From Pseudomonadota bacterium (lineage in GTDB: Bacteria > Myxococcota_A > Polyangia > Polyangiales > JAFGIB01), in NCBI GenBank assembly GCA_017881185.1, contig JADGRE010000011.1:1-54864 (forward strand): a stretch of 54,864 nucleotides of DNA, given 5' to 3'. The notes beneath the pieces are model-generated. The model saw nothing but the letters and a program-made list of their open reading frames with translations. It made no database searches and was not told the DNA's origin. Each line of letters opens with the position of its first letter. The first letter of the stretch is position 1. Both the position numbers and the translations under genes were made by a program. Shown here piece by piece: positions 16,643-24,090 of the stretch.

Positions 16643-18295
16643 ATGCCGCTTCTCAAGATCATCTCGCCCGAGGGGACCGAGCGAACCGTCGAGCTGGCCG
16701 ACCACAACTCCCTGGGTCGGCACCCAGACAACACCATCCAGCTCTTGGACCGCATCGTCTCCAAGAACCACTGCATGATCGACGCTGAGGGCGGCAAGTA
16801 CATCCTGAAGGATCAGGGCTCGCTCAACGGCACGTACATCAACGGGGAGCGTGTCCAGGGTCAGAAGCCGCTCAAGCCGGGCGACGAGATCACCCTTGGC
16901 TCGACCAAGATGATCTTCAACGCTCCGGTGCAGGCGTCTGCCACGGCCGCGACGGGTGTCGGTAGCGTCGGTGGCCCCGAGGCCGGCCAGAAGCCCAGCC
17001 GCGTGACCATGGCCGCGGGCATGGTGGAGAGCCACATCCGCTCTAAGCTCGCCCAGCAGAGTGCCCAGAACTTCATGCCCGAACGGCTGGTCACAGACGA
17101 GCCCTCGTTGCGCCGTGACTACGAGAAGCTGCGCGTGAGCTTCGAGCTGACCCGCGCCATCGCCGGCGAGCTCGACGTCGACAAGCTGCTCGCCAAGATC
17201 TTGTCCACCTCCTTCGAGCTGATCGCCGCCGACCGCGGCGTCGTGCTGATGTTCGACGACAAGAAGCAGCTGCAACCGCGCTGCGTGCGCACCAAGCGCG
17301 GCGAGGCCAACGAAGAAGTGGCGCTCTCCACCACCATCATCAACGAAGTGGTGAAGGAGCGCGCGGCGGTGCTCTCGAGCGACGCGCTGATGGACTCGCG
17401 CTTCAAGGGTGCGCACTCCATCATCATGCAGGGCATCCGCTCCAGCATGGCCGTGCCGCTCATCTACTCGGACGAGCTACTCGGTGTGATGGTGCTCGAC
17501 TCGCAGGTGGCCGCCAACGCGTTCTCCGACAAAGACCTGCAGATGACGCAGGCGCTGGCGAACCAGGCTGCGGTCGCCATCCAGAACAGCTTGTTCGCGC
17601 TGAAGATCGAGAAAGAGGCCCTCACACGCGAGCGCTTCCAGCGTTTGCTGTCGCCGGCCATCGCAGAGCTGGTGGTGAGCGGCTCGCTCGCCGTGGAGAA
17701 GGGCGGTCAGCTGCGTGAGACCACCGTGTTCTTCAGCGATATCCGTGGCTTCACGGCGCTGAGCGAGACGCGTACCGCGCAGCAGATCGTCGACATGCTC
17801 AACGAGTACTTCGAGATGATGGTCGAGACGATCTTCAAATACGAAGGCACGCTCGACAAATTCGTGGGCGACGAGATCATGGCGCTCTTCGGTTCGCCGG
17901 TGGCTCACGCCGACGATGCGATCCGCGCCGTGCGCGTCGCGGTCGAGCAGGTCGAAGCGCTCGAAGAGTGGAACCTGATGCGGGTCGCCGAGGGCGAGCC
18001 GCCGATTCACATCGGCATCGGCATCAACACCGGCGACGTGGTCGCGGGTTACCTCGGTAGCAGCAAGGCACTCGAATACACCGTCATCGGCGACGTGGTG
18101 AACACCGCGTCGCGACTGTGCTCGGTGGCCAAGGCCGGCGAGATCATCATCAGCAAGAGCACCTACCAGCTGATCAAAGATGACTTCGAGACCGAAGAGC
18201 TGGCGCCCACGCAGGTCAAAGGCAAGGCGTCCGCTTTGCAGATCTACCGCGTGCTGAGCGAAAAGAACCGCCGCCGCCGCGTGACCTCGGGTTGA
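16643..18295 (+). CDS. FHA-GAF-class III adenylate/guanylate cyclase
   Basis: 550 residues. Residues 1-95 are a forkhead-associated domain (SLGRHPDNTI, SKNHCMI, SLNGTYING carry the phosphothreonine-binding Arg, Ser/His and Asn). About 165-330 is a GAF domain (ELDVDKLLAKIL onwards). About 355-530 is a class III nucleotide cyclase: FFSDIRGFT (first metal Asp), VGDEIMALFG (second metal Asp), GIGINTGDVVAGYLGSS and VIGDVVNTASRLC. All catalytic metal ligands appear present, so it should be active; adenylate activity is more likely than guanylate but was not proven. The FHA domain suggests input from Ser/Thr kinases, GAF from a small ligand. It stands alone between neighbours on the same strand. Confidence 0.93.
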   Translation: MPLLKIISPEGTERTVELADHNSLGRHPDNTIQLLDRIVSKNHCMIDAEGGKYILKDQGSLNGTYINGERVQGQKPLKPGDEITLGSTKMIFNAPVQASATAATGVGSVGGPEAGQKPSRVTMAAGMVESHIRSKLAQQSAQNFMPERLVTDEPSLRRDYEKLRVSFELTRAIAGELDVDKLLAKILSTSFELIAADRGVVLMFDDKKQLQPRCVRTKRGEANEEVALSTTIINEVVKERAAVLSSDALMDSRFKGAHSIIMQGIRSSMAVPLIYSDELLGVMVLDSQVAANAFSDKDLQMTQALANQAAVAIQNSLFALKIEKEALTRERFQRLLSPAIAELVVSGSLAVEKGGQLRETTVFFSDIRGFTALSETRTAQQIVDMLNEYFEMMVETIFKYEGTLDKFVGDEIMALFGSPVAHADDAIRAVRVAVEQVEALEEWNLMRVAEGEPPIHIGIGINTGDVVAGYLGSSKALEYTVIGDVVNTASRLCSVAKAGEIIISKSTYQLIKDDFETEELAPTQVKGKASALQIYRVLSEKNRRRRVTSG

Positions 18296-18373
18296 ACCGG
18301 CGCGGACTCTGCGGGCAGAGCAGGGGAAGGCCCCAGCGCTGGCGTGGCTACGGATTGCTGCGCGCAGCCGGGC

Positions 18374-18416
18374 GTGGGTCAGTTTTTTGACCCACCCGAA
18401 GCCGGGTACGTACGAT
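18374..18416 (+). promoter_or_regulatory. Promoter with overlapping inverted repeat, upstream of the envelope gene cluster
   Basis: TTGACC (18387-18392) and TACGAT (18411-18416) are 18 bases apart, 54 bases before the next ATG. The -35 box is embedded in an inverted repeat GTGGGTC-N8-GACCCAC (18374-18395) whose loop is mainly T. The repeat could be an operator covering the -35, or the remains of a terminator for the cyclase gene upstream. A GAGGAAAT ribosome site precedes the ATG at 18471. Confidence 0.45.
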
Positions 18417-18470
18417 CGCTGAGCGTGGGTAACTCTGTGTGCACCCGCGTCGCCAGGCGAGGAAATCTGC

Positions 18471-19367
18471 ATGCCGCGAGTCCCGTTGATCCTGTTCGTA
18501 TTTGCGCTGCTGGGCGGCTGTGCCGCAGCGCAGCCGCCGCACCTCGCTACGCCTGGGGTCGACGCACAGCAAGACGATGCGGGTGACGTGGGCAGCCTGG
18601 TGCGCAAGCAGGCCGACCAGCAGAAGCACATCGCGGAGCTCGAGGCGCGCATCGGACTGCTCGAAGCGGAGGCGCGCCACCATCGGGAGCTGGCGAGCGC
18701 GGACCGTGCCCCGATTGCGCCCACACAGACTGTGCACATCGGCCCTGCCCAGAAGTCCGCGGACGAAACCGTGAGCGATGCGCATGAGCCTGGCGACGCC
18801 GAGCTGCCACGCGAAGCGCCGCCGGCTCCGCGTGGCAAGCACGAGCGTGTGCCCTCGTTGCACCTGTACGGCTACGCTTCGGAGCCACAGGCGCAGCTGG
18901 AACCCGTGCCGGAGACCAGTGAAAGTCTGACGGTGGTGCCCTTGCCGGAAGAGCGAGCAAAGGGCCTCGCACCCAAGGGCGACGCGGTCGACGACACCGC
19001 GGCGACCAAGGCTGCCTATCGGGAGGCGCTGCGCCTGTTGCGCGAGCGTCGCTACGACGACGCGTTGACTGCGCTCAGCGTGCTGCTCATGCAGCATCCG
19101 GCGTCGCGCGAGGCCGACAAAATCTACTACTGGCGCGGTGAAGCCCACTACGCCAAGCGCGAGTACGATCTCGCCAAGCAAGAGTTCGAGGCGTTGCTGG
19201 CTCGATTCCCACAGAGCGAGAAGACGCCAGACGTGTTGCTCAAGCTGGGTCTGTGTCTGCGCCGTCTCGGTGACGAAGCACGTGCACAGGCGTACTTCCG
19301 TCGGGTGCGTGCCGAGTACCCGGGCAGCGAAGCTGCCACGATCGCCTCTCGGGAGGGTGCCACATGA
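18471..19367 (+). CDS. CpoB/YbgF-like TPR lipoprotein
   Basis: 298 residues. A signal peptide ends LLGGC (Cys17), so it is a lipoprotein. Residues about 42-75 form a short coiled coil (ADQQKHIAELEARIGLLEAE), the trimerisation element of YbgF/CpoB proteins. A Pro-rich linker follows, and residues 185-295 are tetratricopeptide repeats with the family wording (YRRYDDAL-like RRYDDALTAL, YYWRGEAHYAKREYDLAKQE, LLKLGLCLRRLGD). CpoB coordinates Tol-Pal and peptidoglycan synthesis during envelope constriction; here no tol genes are adjacent. Stop and start overlap the next gene by ATGA, so translation is coupled. Confidence 0.82.
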   Translation: MPRVPLILFVFALLGGCAAAQPPHLATPGVDAQQDDAGDVGSLVRKQADQQKHIAELEARIGLLEAEARHHRELASADRAPIAPTQTVHIGPAQKSADETVSDAHEPGDAELPREAPPAPRGKHERVPSLHLYGYASEPQAQLEPVPETSESLTVVPLPEERAKGLAPKGDAVDDTAATKAAYREALRLLRERRYDDALTALSVLLMQHPASREADKIYYWRGEAHYAKREYDLAKQEFEALLARFPQSEKTPDVLLKLGLCLRRLGDEARAQAYFRRVRAEYPGSEAATIASREGAT

Positions 19368-20647
19368 GACCGTACCTGATCTTGTCGTTCATGCTCGCTC
19401 TCTATGCGCCGGCGCGCGCTCTGGCGCAGGAAGCGGGGGACGCTGCAGGCTCTAGCTACGGCGAGTTCTTCGGTGAAGCTGGCGACGATGCCGAGCAAGC
19501 AGCGCCGCAGCGGCCGCGCTCGCTGGCCGAGGCCAAGCAACAAGGCAAAGGCTTCAAGCTGGGCACCTCGGGCAGCGCGTATCGCAAGCCCGAGCGTGAC
19601 ATCCACGTGGTCCAACAGGGCGACACGCTCTGGGGCATTTCAGATCGCTACTACGGCGATCCGTGGCACTGGCCCGCGTTGTGGTCTTACAACCCGGAGA
19701 TCACGAACCCTCACTGGATCTACCCGCTCGATCAGGTGCGTCTGAACAGCACGACCCTGGCGAGCGACGAGCAGGCTGCCGCCCAAGCCGCCGCCGAGGC
19801 GCAGACACAGCAAGCGGGCACGACCGGCGCCGATGGGCGACCCGCAGCGTTCGCGGAGCCGAAGCAGCAGTCGCTGAACGAGCTCGCGCCGCGCGTCACC
19901 GTCAACATGAAGCAACTCAAGCCCGAGACCGTGTTCTTGCGCGACGAGGGCTATCTCGACGACGACGACATCCGCTCCGCGGGCCAGATCATCGGTGGCA
20001 ACGAGGAACAGATGTTCCTGTCGCCGGCAGACGAGGTCTACGTGAAGTTCAAGCCGGGCCAGGACATTCACACCGGCCAGCAGTACACCGCGTATCGCGA
20101 GCCCGAGAAGGCCTGGGAGCGTGACCCCGACGAGAAGGGCACGCTCGTGAAGCTGCTGGGAACCATCGTCGTGCGCTCGTACGATCGCGAGCACGGCATC
20201 GCACGTGGCCTCGTGAGCGAGGCCATGGAGCCCATCGAGCGTGGCGTTCCGGTCACCATGATGGAGCGTCGCTTCGATCTGGTGCCGCCGCGCCGCAATG
20301 CCAGCAACGTGGTGGCGCACATCGTCGCGTCGGTGCAGCCGCGTCACTTGCTCTCGTTCGGCAACGTCGTGTTCCTCGACGTCGGGGCCGGCCACGGCAT
20401 CGAGCCGGGCAATCGCTTCTTCGCGGTGCGTCGTGGCGACGCCTGGCTCGAGGCGTTGCAGCGCCCCGCGCGGGAGTACGGCAACATCTCGGACGTTCCC
20501 GCGTATCGCAAGGAGAACCTTCCCAAGGAGGTCGTGGCCGAGTTGCGCGTGATCAAGGTGCGCAAGAAGACCACCGTGGCCCTGATCACGCGCTCCGATA
20601 CCGACATCTTCCAGGGCGAGCTGGTGGAGATGCGCCAAGGATTCTGA
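19364..20647 (+). CDS. Exported LysM-domain protein
   Basis: 427 residues with a signal peptide (cleavage after ALAQ). A LysM domain lies near residues 78-125 (HVVQQGDTLWGISDRYYGDP ... YPLDQVRL), a peptidoglycan-binding module. The remaining 300 residues contain beta-rich segments (VYVKFKPGQDIHTGQQYTAY, GTIVVRSYDREHGIARG, and a late GNRFFAVRRGD) reminiscent of the uncharacterised C-terminal part of other myxobacterial LysM proteins; I do not recognise a catalytic site. Coupled to the CpoB-like gene, which suggests a shared role in the cell wall or at division. Confidence 0.85.
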   Translation: MRPYLILSFMLALYAPARALAQEAGDAAGSSYGEFFGEAGDDAEQAAPQRPRSLAEAKQQGKGFKLGTSGSAYRKPERDIHVVQQGDTLWGISDRYYGDPWHWPALWSYNPEITNPHWIYPLDQVRLNSTTLASDEQAAAQAAAEAQTQQAGTTGADGRPAAFAEPKQQSLNELAPRVTVNMKQLKPETVFLRDEGYLDDDDIRSAGQIIGGNEEQMFLSPADEVYVKFKPGQDIHTGQQYTAYREPEKAWERDPDEKGTLVKLLGTIVVRSYDREHGIARGLVSEAMEPIERGVPVTMMERRFDLVPPRRNASNVVAHIVASVQPRHLLSFGNVVFLDVGAGHGIEPGNRFFAVRRGDAWLEALQRPAREYGNISDVPAYRKENLPKEVVAELRVIKVRKKTTVALITRSDTDIFQGELVEMRQGF

Positions 20648-20677
20648 GTCGCTGCGCGGGTTTGCACCGGCGTTTAC

Positions 20678-22570
20678 GTGGCGCCGCGCTCGTGGGAAAA
20701 TACCGGCGTGGCCGCCGTTGGCGAACAAGACGCCCTGATTACCGAGCTACGTGCCGAGCTGGCGCGTGAGCAAGGCAAGCTGCGCGCGCTGCAGGACATC
20801 GGCCAGGCGCTGGGTAACACGCTCGACCTCGACGACCTGGTCGCGGTGCTGCTGACACGGGTGTCGCGCATCATCGACGCCGACCGCACCACGCTGTTCG
20901 TCGTGGACGAGGCCAGCGCCGAGCTGCGCACGCGTTTCACCCACGCAGGGCAGACCCACGAGGTTCGTCTCAAGCCAGGGCAGGGGCTGGCCGGCTGGAC
21001 GGCGAAGTGGGGGCGCTCGGTCAACGTGAAGGACGCGTATCAGGACGTGCGCTTCGACGCGGAGTGGGACAGGCGCACCGGCTACCGCACGCTGTCGTGC
21101 GTGTGCGTGCCGGTTCGCAACCACGGCGGTGCCACCATCGGAGTGTTGCAGGCGCTCAACAAGCGCAGCGGCTACTTCACGCTCGACGACGAGGGCATGC
21201 TGCAGGCGCTGGCCGCGCAGGCCGGTGTGTCGCTCGAGAACTCCAAGCTCTTCCTCTCCGTGGTCGCCAAGAACATGGAGCTGCTCGAGACCAAGGAGCA
21301 GCTGGAACAGAAAGTCCGCGAGCTCGACGTGCTCTTCGAGATCGCACAGGTGTCGGCCAACGCGCCGCGCCTCGACGACTTGCTCGAAGGTGTGCTCGCG
21401 CGCGCGATGCGTGCGATCGACGCCGAGGCCGGCTCGATCTTGCTCTCCGATCAGCGCACTGGCGAGCTGTGCTTTCGTTGTGCAGTGGGCGGCGTGCCCG
21501 AAGCCGTGCGGCGCATCCGCATTGGCGCGGACGAAGGCATTTGCGGTTGGGTGGCAACCCACGGTCAAGCGCAGATCGTGAACGACGCGCTCCACGATCC
21601 GCGGCACTCGGCCAGCGTGGCCGACCAAACGGGCTATCACCCGCGTTCGGTCTTGTGCGTGCCGCTGGTGCTCGACGAGGGTGTGGGCGCGCTCGAGCTA
21701 CTGAACAAGACGCAGGGCCGCAGCGACTTCACGCAAGACGACCTCAAGCTGGCGAGCGTGATCGCCGGCCACGCGTCCACCGCGATTCGCTTGGCACAAA
21801 CCCGCGAACGACGCGAACGTGAAGAGCGTCTGACCACCATCGGACAGCTGCTGTCGAGCGTGGTGCACGACCTGCGCGGTCCGATGACTGTCATCTCCGG
21901 CTACGCGCGCTATTTGAAAGACGAGCCCGACATGGAGCGGCGCACTGAGGAGAGCGAAGCGATCTTGCGTCAGGTCGAGGCCGTCGACGCCATGACGCGC
22001 GAGATCCTGGCGTTCGCGCGCGGCGAAGAGAATCTCTTGGTACGCAAGGTGTACTTGCGGCCATTCTTCTCCGAGCTCGCTGACACGCTGCGAGTGGGGC
22101 TCGAGGGCACGGGCATCGATCTGCAAATCCACGTCGACGACCGCGGCGTGGCGTGGCTCGATCAGCACAAGATTCGGCGCGCGGTGCACAACCTGGTGCG
22201 CAACGCGGCGCAAGCCATCGGGCACCAACCGGGCAAGATCACCATTGGTGTGGGGCGGCGCGCCGAAGACCACGCGCTCGTCATCACCTGCACCGACGAC
22301 GGTCCGGGCGTGCCGGAAGAGATCCGCGGTCGCATCTTCGAATCGTTCACCTCGCACGGTAAGCCCGACGGCACCGGGCTGGGTCTCGCCATTGTGCAGA
22401 AGGTGGCTGCAGATCACGGTGGCTCGGTCGAGATGAAGAGCCGGCCCGGGGAGACCGTCTTCACCCTGGTGTTGCCGCAAGACCGGACTCACGAGACGCT
22501 ACCGCCCGGGCGTTCGGCCCCACTGGCGGGCGGGGCAGGCGGCGGCGGCCCCGCTGGTCTCACGACCTGA
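20678..22570 (+). CDS. Double-GAF sensor histidine kinase
   Basis: About 630 residues, soluble. GAF 1 covers about 45-190, GAF 2 about 225-380. The dimerisation/phosphoacceptor helix carries HDLRGP with His397, then the ATPase domain has the N-box NLVRNAAQAI, DDGPGVPEE, and GTGLGLAIVQK. A cytoplasmic histidine kinase that senses ligands through GAF domains; no response regulator is adjacent. The tail (about 25 residues after TLVLPQ) is Gly/Pro-rich. GTG at 20678 and GTG at 20708 are both plausible starts; the latter has GGGA upstream. Confidence 0.9.
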   Translation: MAPRSWENTGVAAVGEQDALITELRAELAREQGKLRALQDIGQALGNTLDLDDLVAVLLTRVSRIIDADRTTLFVVDEASAELRTRFTHAGQTHEVRLKPGQGLAGWTAKWGRSVNVKDAYQDVRFDAEWDRRTGYRTLSCVCVPVRNHGGATIGVLQALNKRSGYFTLDDEGMLQALAAQAGVSLENSKLFLSVVAKNMELLETKEQLEQKVRELDVLFEIAQVSANAPRLDDLLEGVLARAMRAIDAEAGSILLSDQRTGELCFRCAVGGVPEAVRRIRIGADEGICGWVATHGQAQIVNDALHDPRHSASVADQTGYHPRSVLCVPLVLDEGVGALELLNKTQGRSDFTQDDLKLASVIAGHASTAIRLAQTRERREREERLTTIGQLLSSVVHDLRGPMTVISGYARYLKDEPDMERRTEESEAILRQVEAVDAMTREILAFARGEENLLVRKVYLRPFFSELADTLRVGLEGTGIDLQIHVDDRGVAWLDQHKIRRAVHNLVRNAAQAIGHQPGKITIGVGRRAEDHALVITCTDDGPGVPEEIRGRIFESFTSHGKPDGTGLGLAIVQKVAADHGGSVEMKSRPGETVFTLVLPQDRTHETLPPGRSAPLAGGAGGGGPAGLTT

Positions 22571-22607
22571 TGAGATGAGCCGCGTTCGGCTCGGAGCAAG
22601 CTTCCCC

Positions 22608-23492
22608 ATGCGCATGAACGTTCAGCTGAGCTGTTTCGCCCTGTTCGCGCTGTGCAGTGTGTGCAGCAGTGTGGTGCTGGCGCAGGACGAAGGTGTGGCC
22701 AAGAGCGGCCTCGAGCAGGGCGAGGCGTCGATCAACGTACGCTCCGACGTGAAGCTCGGCATCAAGGGCACGGGCGGCACCACGAGCGAGCGGCTGGCGA
22801 AGCTGGGGGCTGCAGTCGGCGACCTGATGGGCGACATCCGCGGCTGCTACCGCAAGCAAGTGGCCACCACGCCGGAAGTCATCGGCGCCCTGCGTGTGAC
22901 CGTGAGCTTGCGCGAAGGTGCCAAGCCGCAGGTCGAGGTGGCGGAGCAGGGCGGCGCGTCGCACGTGCTCGCCAAGTGCGTCGGCCAGGTGCTCGGCAAG
23001 GCCAGTTATGCCGGCGTGGGTCGGCCAGCGGCGGCGGTGTTGAGCCTGCAGTTCGACAACAGCCGCGCGCGTGGCCAGACCATGATGAACGCGAAGGTGG
23101 CCGAGAGTTCGCAAGTGGCCGTGCAGGCTGCAGCTGACGGCGGCCAACAGGCGGTGTGGTCGACCGACGGGTCCGAGATCACGTTCACGGTGCGCGTGCC
23201 TGCCGACGCAGGGCGCGAGGGGCTCGAAGCGCTGGTGCGCGCGTTCCGCTCAGGCTATGCGGGCTTCCTCGACTGCCGCCGCCATTGTGAAAAGGGCGGG
23301 CTGTCCGCCGCAGGCGACATCGAGGCGTCGTTGCAGATCGACCGTCAGGGCAAGGCCACAATCAAGCTGGGCAAGATCAGCGTGGCCAGTCCGCGGGCGC
23401 CCAAGTGCGCGGAACAATCGTTCAAGAAGGTCAGCTTCGAGAAGCCCGCGAGCACGGTGCACGCAGAGGTGACCGTGCACTTCGCGCGCTGA
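22608..23492 (+). CDS. Secreted protein with two AgmX/PglI-like C-terminal modules
   Basis: About 294 residues. A signal peptide (FALFALCSVCSSVVLAQ) is followed by two related halves. Each has a Cys near the start of a helix (RGCYRKQ; LDCRRHC), a beta segment of type GxLxVxVxLxxxGKPxV, then a second Cys (AKCVGQVLG; PKCAEQSFKKVSF) and a final VxLxF strand (LSLQFD; VTVHFAR). That is the AgmX/PglI-like domain organisation, repeated. The two Cys in each half could be a disulphide. AgmX family members are linked to adventurous gliding in Myxococcus; function here is not known. Start 22608 gives a clean signal; a GTG-like upstream start would add 11 residues. Confidence 0.7.
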   Translation: MRMNVQLSCFALFALCSVCSSVVLAQDEGVAKSGLEQGEASINVRSDVKLGIKGTGGTTSERLAKLGAAVGDLMGDIRGCYRKQVATTPEVIGALRVTVSLREGAKPQVEVAEQGGASHVLAKCVGQVLGKASYAGVGRPAAAVLSLQFDNSRARGQTMMNAKVAESSQVAVQAAADGGQQAVWSTDGSEITFTVRVPADAGREGLEALVRAFRSGYAGFLDCRRHCEKGGLSAAGDIEASLQIDRQGKATIKLGKISVASPRAPKCAEQSFKKVSFEKPASTVHAEVTVHFAR

Positions 23493-23508
23493 GCTGCGTA
23501 CTCGCAGC
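23493..23508. terminator. Small hairpin between convergent genes
   Basis: GCTGCG-TACT-CGCAGC is a perfect six-base stem immediately after the stop of the secreted protein gene, which converges on the DksA-like gene. No T run follows, so termination is only suggested. Confidence 0.25.
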
Positions 23509-23557
23509 CGGGTGTGCTGACCTGCGTGCTGACCTGCGCGCTCGCGGCGAGCCGGGC

Positions 23558-23920
23558 TCAGGCGAAGTCTTTTTCGTGCCGCTCCTGGTCCTCTTTGCAG
23601 CGGATGCAGAGCGTGGTCTCGGGGCGGGCTTCGAGGCGCTTCTGGCTGATCTCTTCGCCGCACTCTTCGCAGACCCCGAAGTCGCCTTCGTCGATCTTGC
23701 GGATGGCGCGGTCGATCTTCTGCAGGAAGGTCTTCTCGCGGCCACGCAGGCGGAACTCGAAAGACTGCATGCCCTCGCTCGACGCCAGATCCATTTCGTC
23801 TGGAAGATCGTCGGTGTCGAGCGTCATGCCCTCGGCCTTCATGTTCTTCGCGTTCTGGATCAGCGCTTCACGCTTCTCCTCGAGGACTTCGCGAAAACGC
23901 TTCAGTTCGGCCTTCTTCAT
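23558..23920 (-). CDS. DksA/TraR-family zinc-finger protein
   Basis: 120 residues starting MKKAELKRFRE. An N-terminal coiled coil (about 1-60) is followed by GDFGVCEECGEEISQKRLEA and TLCIRC, a C-x2-C-x17-C-x2-C zinc finger, as in DksA. DksA binds the RNA polymerase secondary channel and potentiates ppGpp. The coiled-coil tip in E. coli carries DxxDxA; here the segment between the two helices reads DLPDEMDLAS, which could serve. ATG 23920 is preferred; an upstream ATG at 23959 would add 13 residues. Several paralogues are common in myxobacteria. Confidence 0.87.
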   Translation of the reverse strand: MKKAELKRFREVLEEKREALIQNAKNMKAEGMTLDTDDLPDEMDLASSEGMQSFEFRLRGREKTFLQKIDRAIRKIDEGDFGVCEECGEEISQKRLEARPETTLCIRCKEDQERHEKDFA

Positions 23921-23968
23921 GGAATCGGCACCAGATGGGGTGGGGTCAACGCCAGACACCGGGGAAAC

Positions 23969-24007
23969 AGCGGGAGAAGATAGCGGGAAAAGATAGCGGG
24001 AAAAGAT
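23969..24007. repeat. 13-bp tandem repeat, three copies, upstream of the DksA-like gene
   Basis: AGCGGGAGAAGAT, AGCGGGAAAAGAT, AGCGGGAAAAGAT follow one another directly; the first differs by one base. They lie 48-87 bases upstream of the DksA-like ATG, in its likely promoter. On the other side the neighbouring vWA gene ends at 24091. Confidence 0.75.
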
Positions 24008-24090
24008 AAGGAGCGTGAGCTACGAGTCAAGCCCAGCCCGGGCGCGGTTTTCTGGCCGCACAGGATAACACACAAGCTGCCCTGCTTGGG

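Noticed and set aside
23515..23538. 12-bp direct repeat TGCTGACCTGCG after the AgmX-like gene
   Set aside because: Two copies only, in a short convergent gap; no function can be argued beyond local duplication.
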